57,819 nucleotides of DNA from an uncultured Clostridium sp. (GCF_934754925.1 NZ_CAKVJA010000015.1:1-57819), one strand, 5' to 3'; positions 25,474 to 35,026 are shown, counted from the stretch's first letter. A program made the numbers and translations. The notes: generated by a model from the sequence alone, not told the origin.

Positions 25474-27063
25474 CTATTCACCGAATTTTTCTAAGAATTC
25501 GTCATATGTCATAGTTCTATCAAAGATAGATCCATCATCATTTACTCTTATAATTCTATTTGCAACTGTTTGAACGAATTGGTGGTCATGAGAAGCAAAT
25601 AATACGTTACTGTTATAATCCTTTAATCCATTATTTACAGATGTAATTGATTCAAGGTCTAGGTGGTTAGTAGGACCATCTAAAATTAATACATTTGCAC
25701 TAGAAAGCATCATTCTAGAAAGCATACATCTAACCTTTTCTCCTCCAGATAGTACATTAGCTTCTTTTAAGGCTTCTTCTCCAGAGAATAGCATTCTTCC
25801 TAAGAATCCTCTGATATAACTTTCAGATTTTTCTTCAGAGAATTGTCTTAGCCAGTCAACTAAGCTTAATGTACAATCATTAAAGAATTCAGAGTTATCT
25901 TTAGGGAAATATGCTTTAGTTATAGTAATACCCCATTTGAATTCACCAGCATCTGGTTCCATTTCTCCGTTAATTATTTTAAATAAAGTTGTAATTGCAA
26001 TTTCATTTCCTACGAAAGCAATTTTTTCATCTTTATTTACTCTGAAGCTTACATTATCTAGAACCTTAACTCCATCAACAGTTTTAGATAATCCTTCAAC
26101 TACTAATATATCATTACCAACTTCTCTTTCAGGTTTGAATCCAACGAATGGATATCTTCTGCTTGATGGTTGAATATCGTCTAAAGTAATTTTTTCTAAT
26201 AACTTTTTACGAGATGTTGCTTGTTTAGATTTAGAAGCATTGGCACTAAATCTAGCGATGAAGTCTTGTAATTCTTTAATTTTTTCTTCTTTTTTCTTAT
26301 TTTGATCTTTAGCCATTTGAGTAGCTAATTGGCTTGATTCATACCAGAAATCATAGTTACCAACATATAGTTTAATCTTACCGAAGTCAACATCAGCCAT
26401 GTGAGTACAAACTTCATTTAAGAAATGTCTATCGTGTGATACAACTATAACTGTACCTTCAAAGTCACCTAAGAAACTTTGAAGCCATTTAATTGATTTA
26501 ATATCTAAGTGGTTAGTAGGCTCGTCCAGGATTAATATCCCTGGGTTACCAAATAAAGCTTGAGCAAGTAATACTTTAACTTTTTCAGCCCCAGTTAATT
26601 CTGACATTAATTTATAGTGTGCATCAGTTCCAATTCCTAAACCTTGTAATAAAGATGATGCTTCAGATTCAGCTTCCCAACCATTTAATTCAGCAAACTC
26701 ACCTTCTAATTCAGCAGCTTTAATTCCGTCTTCATCTGAAAAATCAGGTTTAGCATATAAAGCATCTTTTTCTTTCATTATAGTATGTAATCTTTCATTA
26801 CCCATTATAACTGTTTCTAAAACAGGAAATTCATCATATTTATAATGGTCCTGACTTAAAACAGACATTCTTGTATTTGGAGCAATTATAACTTCACCAG
26901 TATTTGGTTCAACTTCTCCAGATAATATTTTTAAGAATGTAGATTTTCCAGCTCCGTTAGCACCAATAACACCATAACAGTTTCCAGGAGTAAACTTGAT
27001 ATTAACATCTTCAAATAATTTACGAGACCCGTATCTTAAACTTACATTTAAAACATTTATCAC
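25474..27063 (-). CDS. ABC-F family ATPase (YkpA/YbiT type)
   Basis: 529 residues, two ATPase domains and no membrane part, the build of ribosome-associated ABC-F proteins. Domain 1: Walker A GANGAGKS (34-41), signature ELTGAEK (155-161, where LSGGEK is usual), Walker B LILDEPTNHLD with Glu181. The linker at ~245-290 is Lys-rich, as expected for the P-site tRNA interaction motif. Domain 2: the Walker A position reads GNEIAITT (352-359) without the usual Lys, the signature LSGGEK is normal (438-443), and Walker B is LILDGPTNHLD with Gly463 for the catalytic Glu. Site 2 therefore looks altered. GTG start behind GAGG. Confidence 0.88.
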   Translation of the reverse strand: MINVLNVSLRYGSRKLFEDVNIKFTPGNCYGVIGANGAGKSTFLKILSGEVEPNTGEVIIAPNTRMSVLSQDHYKYDEFPVLETVIMGNERLHTIMKEKDALYAKPDFSDEDGIKAAELEGEFAELNGWEAESEASSLLQGLGIGTDAHYKLMSELTGAEKVKVLLAQALFGNPGILILDEPTNHLDIKSIKWLQSFLGDFEGTVIVVSHDRHFLNEVCTHMADVDFGKIKLYVGNYDFWYESSQLATQMAKDQNKKKEEKIKELQDFIARFSANASKSKQATSRKKLLEKITLDDIQPSSRRYPFVGFKPEREVGNDILVVEGLSKTVDGVKVLDNVSFRVNKDEKIAFVGNEIAITTLFKIINGEMEPDAGEFKWGITITKAYFPKDNSEFFNDCTLSLVDWLRQFSEEKSESYIRGFLGRMLFSGEEALKEANVLSGGEKVRCMLSRMMLSSANVLILDGPTNHLDLESITSVNNGLKDYNSNVLFASHDHQFVQTVANRIIRVNDDGSIFDRTMTYDEFLEKFGE

Positions 27064-27269
27064 TCAACATACCTCATTTCATTTCTTATTCTTCCGATAT
27101 TATAACACAAAGTTTTTATCTTTTCATGAAAATATGCAATATTAGGATAGTGAATTAGTGAGAATTCTGCAAAAAAAATCATTGTAAAATTTTTATATAC
27201 ATAAAATGATTTAATATCGAAAAAAAAGAATTAATATTTAAATTTGTAATAAAAAAGAAAGAAGTCAGA

Positions 27270-27328
27270 TAAATGAAAAGGAGTTGTATTAAACTGAATT
27301 TATTAATTCAATTTAATACAACTCCTTA
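27270..27328 (-). terminator. Terminator of the trhA gene
   Basis: A ~22-bp near-perfect stem AAGGAGTTGTATTAAA/TTTAATACAACTCCTT. The rest of the 27064-27340 gap holds the minus-strand promoter area of the ABC-F gene (a TATAAT, seen as ATTATA at 27099-27104). Confidence 0.88.
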
Positions 27329-27340
27329 TTTAATAAAAAA

Positions 27341-27988
27341 TTAAATTACATAAGTATATACGCAGATGAAATGACTTAAACTACCAAGTAATATGAAGAT
27401 ATGAAATATTTCATGGAAGCCCCAATTACCTATAGTTAATTTTTTAGACTTAGTGGCATAAATAATTCCTCCAATTGTATAAAGGACTCCACCAAGAACT
27501 AGCCAAAATAAACTTATTCCAGGTAAAATAGAAGCTAAAGGTTTAATCATAAACAAAGCAGCCCATCCCATTCCAATATACATTGCACTATCAACCCAAC
27601 AAGGACAATTAAACCAACAAAGTTTAAATATTATACCTGCAATAGCAAGAGTAACCATAATTATAAACATTGTGATACCAAATTTACCACCAATAGAAAG
27701 TAAGCAAAATGGTGCATAAGACCCAGCAATTAAAACAAAAATCATTGAATGATCAAGTTTCTTAAATGTAGAAATTACTTTTTCACTAGATATTATTCCA
27801 TGATAAGTTCCTGAAGTTATATATAAAAGAATTAAACTAATTCCAAAAATAGTAACTGATAATATTGAAATATTAGAAGCATTTGATGATATAGCTTTAT
27901 TTAACATTGCTATTAAAGCAATTAAAGATAATCCAGCTCCAGCAAGATGAGTAATAGAGTTAATAGGTTCTCTTAACTTTTTATACAT
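27341..27988 (-). CDS. trhA: TrhA/hemolysin III family protein (PAQR-like)
   Basis: 215 residues from the ATG at 27988; a GTG four codons earlier sits on the Shine-Dalgarno. Seven membrane helices. Family residues are present: EPINSITHLAGAGLS at the N-terminus, TSGTYHG, KKLDHSMIFVLIAGSYAPF, and GFHEIFHIFILLGSLSHF near the C-terminus, the His/Asp residues thought to bind zinc. TrhA proteins tune membrane energy homeostasis in Bacillus and E. coli; haemolytic activity is doubtful for most members. A 17-bp palindrome lies just upstream, matched by one before the divergent gene. Confidence 0.88.
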   Translation of the reverse strand: MYKKLREPINSITHLAGAGLSLIALIAMLNKAISSNASNISILSVTIFGISLILLYITSGTYHGIISSEKVISTFKKLDHSMIFVLIAGSYAPFCLLSIGGKFGITMFIIMVTLAIAGIIFKLCWFNCPCWVDSAMYIGMGWAALFMIKPLASILPGISLFWLVLGGVLYTIGGIIYATKSKKLTIGNWGFHEIFHIFILLGSLSHFICVYTYVI

Positions 27989-28015
27989 ATAAATAAACAC
28001 CTCTCAATTCATGAT

Positions 28016-28032
28016 ATAGTTTTTAAAACTAT
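28016..28032. promoter_or_regulatory. Palindrome ATAGTTTTTAAAACTAT, copy 1 (before trhA)
   Basis: Perfect 8-bp inverted repeat around one T, located 10 bp upstream of the trhA ribosome site. The same sequence recurs at 28179-28195 before the divergent gene, so both are candidate operators of one regulator. Confidence 0.55.
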
Positions 28033-28178
28033 ATGATATTATATTAATATTATTTATTATATGTGCAAAAGAGTCAAAGTTTATAATAGGAGATTTAAGG
28101 AAGTTATCATTAATTACATCAAATTTTCTTGCAAATATTAGTAAATGCTATTATTATTAAATATAGGAATGATATGAT

Positions 28179-28195
28179 ATAGTTTTTAAAACTAT
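28179..28195. promoter_or_regulatory. Palindrome ATAGTTTTTAAAACTAT, copy 2 (before DUF1836 gene)
   Basis: Same 17-mer as at 28016-28032, again touching the ribosome-site region of the gene it precedes. The preceding ATGAT is also shared. Confidence 0.55.
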
Positions 28196-28207
28196 GTGGA
28201 GGGTGCT

Positions 28208-28780
28208 ATGGATATATTTGAAATATTAAACAATTTACAATTAGAAAGTAATATAAAGTTAGATGAAATACCAGAGATTGATTTATATATGGATCAAGTA
28301 ATACAATTATTTGAATCAAAATTAAGTGAACAAAAAAGAAAAGAAGATGAAAAGATACTAACAAAAACTATGATTAATAATTATGCTAAAGGTAAGTTAT
28401 TATTGCCAATAAAAAATAAGAAATATTCAAAAGAGCATATAATATTAATGTCTTTAATTTATAATTTAAAGGGAGCATTATCTATTAATGATATAAAGCT
28501 TTCTTTAGAAGAAATTATAAATAAGTCTGAAGGTGAAAAGTATCCATTAAGAGAATTATACTCTTGCTTTTTAGAAGATTGCATAAATGATGAAAAGAAC
28601 TTTAAGGAAGATGTTATTAGTAAAATTGAAAATATAGACAATAAAGTTGATGAAAATAAAGTATTAAATAATGAATTTGAAAAAAGATTTTTATTGTTAT
28701 GTTCTTTAGTAAATATGAGCAATATGTATAGAAGAATGAGTGAAAAATTAATCGATGAATTTTTTTCTGAACAGGAGTAG
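28208..28780 (+). CDS. DUF1836 domain protein
   Basis: 190 residues from the ATG at 28208 (GGAGGG upstream). The DUF1836 core is seen as LTKTMINNYAKGKLLLP, then KKYSKEHIILMSLIYNLKGALSINDIK. Its first helices resemble a MerR-like or winged-helix DNA-binding head, but that is inference. No membrane segment. It ends 3 bp before an ABC-class ATPase gene, so the two are co-expressed. Divergent from trhA across a short region with two identical palindromes. Confidence 0.7.
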   Translation: MDIFEILNNLQLESNIKLDEIPEIDLYMDQVIQLFESKLSEQKRKEDEKILTKTMINNYAKGKLLLPIKNKKYSKEHIILMSLIYNLKGALSINDIKLSLEEIINKSEGEKYPLRELYSCFLEDCINDEKNFKEDVISKIENIDNKVDENKVLNNEFEKRFLLLCSLVNMSNMYRRMSEKLIDEFFSEQE

Positions 28781-28783
28781 TAT

Positions 28784-30478
28784 ATGAGAAATGCAAGTGA
28801 TTTAAAAAGAGAACTAGATAGAATTAATGGCCGAGGATATAAATCATATAAAGATTTAGAAGGACAATATAAATTTAATAACTATATATTAAGTATAGAT
28901 CATGTTCAAGGAGATCCATTTGCATCACCATCTAGGGTTAGAGTAATAGTAGATAATAAGATTAATAAATTTCCAGAACAATTATTTAATGAGAAGTATA
29001 AGAAAATTGCATTATGTGATTTTTTAACTAGGTTATTTAGTAAAAATATATATAAATATGGTGAGAAGATATTTGGTTCAGGTAAGAGTGGTCTTTTAGA
29101 AATAAGTAGATGTCCTCAACAAATATTAGAAAGGACTTCAATAATAATAGATAATGATAAAGTTGAAGCAAGATTTTATGTGGGGTTTCCAGCAAGAGGA
29201 AGAAGCGTATTATCGGCTGAATTAGAAAAAATATTATTTAATATTTTACCTAATATAGTAGAGAATACTTTAGTATATACTAATATAAACACTAAAGCTT
29301 TAGATGAAAGAATAAAGTTAGTTGAAGATCAAGAGTTTATTAGAGGTGAGCTTAAAAAGAGAAAGTTAATTGCATTCGTAGCTAATAATTCAATTTTGCC
29401 GCGTGAAAGTGGCATTTCTCAAAAACCATTAAAAGATGGGAAGAGGTTCATATCACCTAAGGCGTTAGAGATAGATTTTAATACACCTAATAGAGGAGTT
29501 ATAAAAGGAATGGGAATACCTGAAGGAATAACTCTTATAGTTGGTGGTGGATATCATGGTAAGTCTACACTTCTTAGAGCATTAGAATTAGGTATATATA
29601 ATCATATTGAAGGTGACGGTAGAGAGTTTGTTATTACTGATGAAAGTGCTTTAAAGGTTAGAGCCGAAGATGGAAGAGCAATAACTAGAACTGATATATC
29701 ATTGTTTATAAATAATCTACCTAATGGAAAAGATACAGTAAAATTTTATACAGAAAATGCAAGTGGAAGTACATCTCAAGCAGCAAATATTATTGAAGGA
29801 ATTGAAAGTGGAACTAGAGTATTCTTAATTGATGAAGATACCTCAGCAACTAATTTTATGATTAGAGATGCTATTATGCAACAACTTGTAGCAAAATATA
29901 AAGAGCCAATAACTCCATTTATCGATGTTGCAAAAAGTCTTTACACTCAAAAGGGAATATCAACTATATTAGTTGCAGGTAGTTCAGGAGATTTTTTTGA
30001 TATTGCAGATTTAGTTATTCAAATGGATAATTATGAACCCTTTGAAGTGACAGAAATGGCTAAAGCTTTGAGTAAGGGAAATAAAGATTATATTAAAGAG
30101 TTAGATATTAATATTGATTTTAATAGAGTAATACTTAAGGGAACTATAGAGTCTGGAACAAAAGGTATTAAGATAAAAACTTTAGGTAAAGATGGAATTT
30201 CTATTAATAGAGATAACATAGATTTAAGGGCTGTTGAGCAGATTGTAGATAGTGAACAGTTAAATACTATAGGTGCAATAATGAAATATGTTGAAAATAA
30301 ATTAATGGGAAAAGATTTAACCTTAATTGAAATTACAGATAAGGTTATTAATGAAATAAATGATAATCTTATTAAAATTGATGGAACAAAAGGTGGATAT
30401 GGAAGTCTTGCTACTGTAAGAAAACAAGAAATAATAAGTGCTTACAATAGATTTAGAAAACTAAAAGTTAAAAAATAA
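28784..30478 (+). CDS. ABC-class predicted ATPase (PF09818-type)
   Basis: 564 residues. N-terminal block GRGYKSYKDLEGQY and IDHVQGDPFASPSRVRV are typical of this soluble, single-chain family. Walker A is GGGYHGKSTLLRALELG (about residues 252-268), a signature-like segment is NASGSTSQAANIIEGIE, and Walker B with switch is VFLIDEDTSATNFMIRD. The C-terminal region has VNEINDNLIKIDGTKGGYGSLATVRKQEI. No transmembrane partner exists nearby. The family function is not established. Its tight coupling to the DUF1836 gene (3 bp gap, RBS AGGAG) is the main clue. Confidence 0.8.
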   Translation: MRNASDLKRELDRINGRGYKSYKDLEGQYKFNNYILSIDHVQGDPFASPSRVRVIVDNKINKFPEQLFNEKYKKIALCDFLTRLFSKNIYKYGEKIFGSGKSGLLEISRCPQQILERTSIIIDNDKVEARFYVGFPARGRSVLSAELEKILFNILPNIVENTLVYTNINTKALDERIKLVEDQEFIRGELKKRKLIAFVANNSILPRESGISQKPLKDGKRFISPKALEIDFNTPNRGVIKGMGIPEGITLIVGGGYHGKSTLLRALELGIYNHIEGDGREFVITDESALKVRAEDGRAITRTDISLFINNLPNGKDTVKFYTENASGSTSQAANIIEGIESGTRVFLIDEDTSATNFMIRDAIMQQLVAKYKEPITPFIDVAKSLYTQKGISTILVAGSSGDFFDIADLVIQMDNYEPFEVTEMAKALSKGNKDYIKELDINIDFNRVILKGTIESGTKGIKIKTLGKDGISINRDNIDLRAVEQIVDSEQLNTIGAIMKYVENKLMGKDLTLIEITDKVINEINDNLIKIDGTKGGYGSLATVRKQEIISAYNRFRKLKVKK

Positions 30479-30563
30479 ATAATTTTAAAAAAATGGAAAA
30501 AATATCTAGAATATTTTCGTGAGATATGGTAATATTAATATTGTAAAGTAAATAATTTACAAT

Positions 30564-30638
30564 GGCTTGTTGGTCAAGAGGTCAAGACGTCACCCTCTCA
30601 CGGTGAAATCAGGGGTTCGATTCCCCTACAGGTCACCA
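30564..30638 (+). tRNA. tRNA-Glu (CTC)
   Basis: 75 bases, anticodon CTC in the loop CTCTCAC between TCACC and GGTGA, T arm GGTTCGATTCC, encoded CCA. The CTC anticodon is the rarer glutamate isoacceptor in AT-rich genomes. Confidence 0.93.
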
Positions 30639-30649
30639 TATCAAGGATT

Positions 30650-30682
30650 TAGGAGTTAAACATTATGTTTGCTCCTTTTTAT
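30650..30682 (+). terminator. Terminator of tRNA-Glu
   Basis: Imperfect stem AGGAG-TTAAACA/TGTTTGCTCCT with T5. Confidence 0.7.
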
Positions 30683-30693
30683 TTTAAAATAAA

Positions 30694-30720
30694 ATAAGCT
30701 GCCCTAAAAAGGACAGCTTA
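30694..30720 (-). terminator. Terminator of the YjiH-type gene
   Basis: Stem TAAGCTGTCC/GGGCAGCTTA read on the minus strand, then TTTTATTTT. Confidence 0.85.
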
Positions 30721-30725
30721 ACATA

Positions 30726-32105
30726 TTAATAAATTAAATTTGCAATTAGAACTATAACAGGTAATGTTATTAATGTTCTTTCTATAAATATTATAATTAA
30801 TTCTTTTATATTTACTGGAATCTTTGATCCAAGTAATACTCCTCCAACTTCAGACATATATATAAGCTGAGTTACAGATACTGCAGCAACTATAAATCGT
30901 GTCATCTCATTAGTTATTGTTGTTGAAGCAACAACTGAAGGTAATAACATATCAGCAAAACCAACAACTAATGTTTGAGAAGCTTGAAGTGCTTCAGGAA
31001 CTTGTAACAATTGAAGTATTGGAACAAATGGTAATCCTAAAATTTTAAATAGTGGAGTATAAGTAGCTATTATAAGAGCTATTGTTGCCATACACATAAC
31101 AACAGGAAGAACTCCAATCCACATCTCTAAAACATTTTTAGAACCATCAGTAAAGAATTCTTTTATACTAGAATTCTTTCTTGCTTTTGTTATAGCTTGC
31201 GTATATCCCCATGAGAAAGAAGTATATCCTTCGGGAATAGATTCGTCTATTTTTTTAGTTTCACCATTATAATAAATATCTTTCTTTTTTGATAATGGAT
31301 AAATTCTTGGAAGTATTATTGCTGTAACTATACCAGCAAATGTAACAGTTAAATAGAAAGGTACAAACATATTTCCAAGTCCTACAGTATTTATTACAAC
31401 TAAACTAAATGTAATTGAAACTGCGGAGAATGTAGTACTTATAGTAGCAGCTTCTCTTTCAGTATAAAATCCATCTTCATATTGTTTGCTAGTTAATATT
31501 ATACCTAAAGTACCATCACCTAACCAAGAAGTAATACAATCAATTGATGAGCGACCAGGTAATTTAAACACAGGTCTCATTACTTTTGTTAATAAAGAAC
31601 CAAAGAATTCTAGTAGCCCAAAGTTAAGTAATAGTGGTAAAAATAGTCCTGCAAATAAAAATATAGAGAATAATACAGTTAAAAGATCATGTAATACAAA
31701 TGAACCAGTATCTGCACTTATTATCATTTCAGGACCTATTTGAAATGCTGCAAGAACTCCAAAAATTCCGCCAAGAACTCTAGCTGTTAACCATAAAGGT
31801 GTAGTGCTAAATAGTGAATTTAATAATTTATTATTAGTAATGAACTTAGGTTTAAATAATGTAGCTATTAAACTAAAAACTGCAGATATTGCTAATGTTC
31901 CAGTGATTAAATATACTAAGTACTCACCAAGAAAATCTACTAGCATTCCAGAAAAAATAGCTATTGGAATTGTTATATCACCTTTGTGCTTTATTGGAAT
32001 CATAAATAATAGGATACCAATTATAGAAGGTATTATAAACTTAAAGTTATCTTTTAAGGTAACTTTATTATTATCATCAGATGGTTTTAAATTTGAAATT
32101 TCCAT
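30726..32105 (-). CDS. YjiH family membrane protein (nucleoside-recognition/Gate domain)
   Basis: 459 residues from the ATG at 32105 (AAGGAGAT upstream; the earlier ATG eight codons before lacks a site). About ten hydrophobic helices, with Gate-type segments such as FLPLLLNFGLLEFFGSLLTKVMRPVFKLPG and WLGDGTLGIILTSKQYEDGFYTEREAATISTTF. The Gate fold is shared with nucleoside transporters, SpmA/SpmB and FeoB. YjiH members are presumed transporters of unknown substrate. It stands alone, convergent with tRNA-Glu. The 32106-32401 gap holds AT-rich sequence with a possible TATAAT for proB at 32359-32364 and nothing else I can identify. Confidence 0.8.
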   Translation of the reverse strand: MEISNLKPSDDNNKVTLKDNFKFIIPSIIGILLFMIPIKHKGDITIPIAIFSGMLVDFLGEYLVYLITGTLAISAVFSLIATLFKPKFITNNKLLNSLFSTTPLWLTARVLGGIFGVLAAFQIGPEMIISADTGSFVLHDLLTVLFSIFLFAGLFLPLLLNFGLLEFFGSLLTKVMRPVFKLPGRSSIDCITSWLGDGTLGIILTSKQYEDGFYTEREAATISTTFSAVSITFSLVVINTVGLGNMFVPFYLTVTFAGIVTAIILPRIYPLSKKKDIYYNGETKKIDESIPEGYTSFSWGYTQAITKARKNSSIKEFFTDGSKNVLEMWIGVLPVVMCMATIALIIATYTPLFKILGLPFVPILQLLQVPEALQASQTLVVGFADMLLPSVVASTTITNEMTRFIVAAVSVTQLIYMSEVGGVLLGSKIPVNIKELIIIFIERTLITLPVIVLIANLIY

Positions 32106-32401
32106 TTTATCTCCTTTATATTTATACATGTAAAATTTTATAATTATTCATACATGTTCATTTTAAATGCAAGAATATTAAAAATCAATAGTTTTTATGC
32201 ATAAAAAACTAAAAAATTTTTACAGATTTTAATTTTTATGCAAAAATATTAAAGTTTATAAGTTTTTTATTCAATTTTATAACTAGAAAGCATTTTAAAA
32301 GGAATATTAGGCTATAAATGTAAAGGAAATTTTTATAGCAAATAGGAATAAAGATAATTATAATATAGAAATAACGATGTAAGATTTGGGAGATGAGTAA
32401 A

Positions 32402-33208
32402 GTGAATTATAGAGATCAGATAAGGGAATGCAGTAGGATAGTAGTCAAGGTAGGAACATCCACTCTTACTTATGCCAACGGAAATATAAATTTAACAAGA
32501 ATTGAAAAATTAACACGTGTGTTATCAGACTTAATGAATTCTGGAAAAGAAATTGTACTTGTTACATCAGGAGCTGTTGGTGTTGGGGTTAATAAGCTAA
32601 AGTTAAAAGAAAAGCCAACAAGTATAAAGGAAAAACAAGCGGTAGCCGCAGTAGGTCAATGTGAACTTATGCATATATATAGTAAGTTTTTTGGAGAATA
32701 TAGTCATGTTGTTGGTCAAGTTCTCTTAACAAGAGATGTTGTTGAGGATGACCATATAAGAGAAAATGTTGTTAATACATTTGAAACTTTATTAGAAAAT
32801 GGAATAATACCAATAGTTAATGAAAATGATACTGTTGCTATAGATGAGATAGAAAATATAGTTAGATTTGGAGATAATGATAATTTATCTGCAATAGTTG
32901 CACAATTAGTATCGGCAGATTTATTAATTATATTATCTGATATAGATGGATTCTATGATTCAGATCCAAGAAAGAATCCAAATTCTAAACTTATAAAAAC
33001 TGTAGAGGAAATTACACCAGAATTAGAAGCATGTGCAGGTGGTGCAGGAAGTTCACTTGGAACTGGAGGAATGGCTACAAAATTAACTGCAGCAAAGAGA
33101 GCTATAAGTTCAGGATGTAATATGATATTAGCAAATGGTGATAATCCTTCAATATTATTAGATATTACTGAAGGAAAAGAAATTGGAACATTATTTATAA
33201 GAAAATAA
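32402..33208 (+). CDS. proB: Glutamate 5-kinase
   Basis: 268 residues from the GTG at 32402, nine bases after GGGAG; the ATG at 32393 touches that site. First step of proline synthesis: glutamate to gamma-glutamyl phosphate. Amino-acid-kinase motifs: VVKVGTSTLTY, LVTSGAVGVGVNKL, VNENDTVAIDEI, FGDNDNLSAIVA, LSDIDGFYDSDP and GTGGMATKLTAAK. The C-terminal PUA domain found in Escherichia coli ProB is absent, as in many clostridia. Operon with proA, 24 bp apart. Confidence 0.95.
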   Translation: MNYRDQIRECSRIVVKVGTSTLTYANGNINLTRIEKLTRVLSDLMNSGKEIVLVTSGAVGVGVNKLKLKEKPTSIKEKQAVAAVGQCELMHIYSKFFGEYSHVVGQVLLTRDVVEDDHIRENVVNTFETLLENGIIPIVNENDTVAIDEIENIVRFGDNDNLSAIVAQLVSADLLIILSDIDGFYDSDPRKNPNSKLIKTVEEITPELEACAGGAGSSLGTGGMATKLTAAKRAISSGCNMILANGDNPSILLDITEGKEIGTLFIRK

Positions 33209-33232
33209 TTATAAAGAGGAGTTAAATAAAAA

Positions 33233-34477
33233 ATGAGTGAATTGATTATAAAAGGTAAAAAATCTAAAGATGTTTCTTTTATATTAGGAAATTTGAGTAC
33301 GGGAGAAAAGAATAAGGGCCTAAATGCCATGGCTGATTTTTTAGTTAATAATAAGGAAGAAATTATTAATGCAAATAAAATAGATTTACAAGCAGCAGTA
33401 GAAAAAGGTACATCTAAATCTATGCTTGATAGATTAACTTTAAATGAAGAAAGAATAGAAGGTATGGCTAATGGCCTAAGACAAGTAGCGGCACTTCAGG
33501 ATCCAGTTGGAGAAGTTTTAGGAATGTGGACTAGACCTAATGGATTACAAATAGGACAAAAGAGAGTTCCTTTAGGAGTTATAGGAATAATATATGAAGC
33601 AAGACCAAATGTAACAAGTGATGCTGCAGGCCTTTGTTTTAAAGCTGGTAATGCAGTTATTTTAAGAGGTGGAAGTGAAGCTATTAATTCTAATAAATCT
33701 ATAGTTAAGGTTTTAAGATATGGACTTAAATCTGTAAACCTTCCAGAAGATGCAATTCAATTAATAGAAGATACTAGTAGAGAAGTTGCTACTGAAATGA
33801 TGAAGTTAAAAGATTATATAGATGTTCTAATTCCAAGAGGTGGAGCAGGACTTATTCAAGCGGTAGTTAAGAATGCAACTGTACCTGTAATTGAAACTGG
33901 AACAGGTAATTGTCATATATATGTTGATGAATACGCAGATTTTGAAATGGCAAAAAATATAGTTTTAAATGCAAAAACTTCAAGACCATCAGTATGTAAT
34001 GCAGCTGAAAAGTTACTAATTCATGAAAAGATAGCTAAGGACTTTATGCCAATAATTTTAAATGCATTAAAAGAGAAAGAAGTAGAAATTAGAGGAGATG
34101 AATCTTCAATTGCTTATGATTCTTCGATAATAAAGGCAAATGATGAAGAATGGTATAATGAATATTTAGATTATATAATTGGCGTTAAGGTAGTTAAGAG
34201 TATAGATGAAGCTATTAATCTTATTAATCATTTTGGTTCAGGACATTCTGAAGCTATAGTTACAAAGGATTATGCAAATTCACAAAAGTTCTTACAAAAA
34301 GTAGATGCAGCAGCCGTTTATGTAAATGCATCAACTCGATTTACAGATGGTGAAGAATTTGGGTTTGGAGCAGAAATAGGCATAAGTACTCAAAAACTTC
34401 ATGCAAGAGGCCCAATGGGACTTAAAGAACTTACTACTATTAAATATATTATTTATGGAAATGGCCAAATAAGATAA
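33233..34477 (+). CDS. proA: Glutamate-5-semialdehyde dehydrogenase
   Basis: 414 residues. It reduces the ProB product with NADPH. Aldehyde-dehydrogenase-like blocks are IYEARPNVTSDAAGLCFKAGNAVILRGGSEAI, PVIETGTGNCHIYVDE, the catalytic Cys in RPSVCNAAEKLLIH, and the C-terminal STRFTDGEEFGFGAEIGISTQ. ATG with AGAGGAG about 12 bases upstream. Second gene of proBA; proC is not in the window. Confidence 0.96.
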   Translation: MSELIIKGKKSKDVSFILGNLSTGEKNKGLNAMADFLVNNKEEIINANKIDLQAAVEKGTSKSMLDRLTLNEERIEGMANGLRQVAALQDPVGEVLGMWTRPNGLQIGQKRVPLGVIGIIYEARPNVTSDAAGLCFKAGNAVILRGGSEAINSNKSIVKVLRYGLKSVNLPEDAIQLIEDTSREVATEMMKLKDYIDVLIPRGGAGLIQAVVKNATVPVIETGTGNCHIYVDEYADFEMAKNIVLNAKTSRPSVCNAAEKLLIHEKIAKDFMPIILNALKEKEVEIRGDESSIAYDSSIIKANDEEWYNEYLDYIIGVKVVKSIDEAINLINHFGSGHSEAIVTKDYANSQKFLQKVDAAAVYVNASTRFTDGEEFGFGAEIGISTQKLHARGPMGLKELTTIKYIIYGNGQIR

Positions 34478-34579
34478 GTGAAAGTGCAAAGGTAATTTGG
34501 TTGATTGAACCTACTCCTATGAGCGAAGCAAATAGTGAGTTTCGGATAAAAAATTATGCTATAAGACGGGGGTAAAATT

Positions 34580-35026
34580 ATGAACTTTGAAATAAAGAAG
34601 TTTAGTGAATTAACAGTTGATGATATGTATGAGATTGCAAAATCAAGATTTGAAGTTTTTGTTTGTGAGCAAGAAATTATAGAAGAGCAAGATTTTGATG
34701 ATAAAGATAAATTATGTCATCATGTAATGTTAAAAGAAGATGGAAGAATTGTTGCTTATAGTAGAATTGTGCCTAAGGGAATTGGATATGAAAATATTTC
34801 AATAGGCAGAGTTTTAGTTCTTAATAGTCATAGAAGAAGAGGAATAGCTCAAAAAATGATGAAAGTAGCACTAGAGTTTATAAAAAATAATTTAAATGAA
34901 AATATAGTGGTATTATCTGCACAAGAATATGTAAAAGAAATGTATTCAAGTGTAGGATTTAAAGTTATATCAGATGTCTATGATGAAGTAAATATTCCAC
35001 ATGTTAAAATGAAGATAGAATTATAA
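34580..35026 (+). CDS. GNAT-family acetyltransferase, ElaA-like
   Basis: 148 residues. ElaA-type sequence: FEVFVCEQEIIEEQDFDDKD near the N-terminus (the family R-x-x-V-F-V-x-E-Q block), then ISIGRVLVLNSHRRRGIAQKMM, the acetyl-CoA loop, and YSSVGFKVISDVYDE. The substrate is unknown. The ATG follows a GGGGG run. It lies 102 bp after proA; that gap shows no terminator, so read-through from proBA is possible. Confidence 0.82.
   Translation: MNFEIKKFSELTVDDMYEIAKSRFEVFVCEQEIIEEQDFDDKDKLCHHVMLKEDGRIVAYSRIVPKGIGYENISIGRVLVLNSHRRRGIAQKMMKVALEFIKNNLNENIVVLSAQEYVKEMYSSVGFKVISDVYDEVNIPHVKMKIEL

Noticed and set aside
32393..32401. ATG start for proB at 32393
   Set aside because: It touches the GGGAG ribosome site with no spacing. 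GTG at 32402 has nine bases and gives the usual length.
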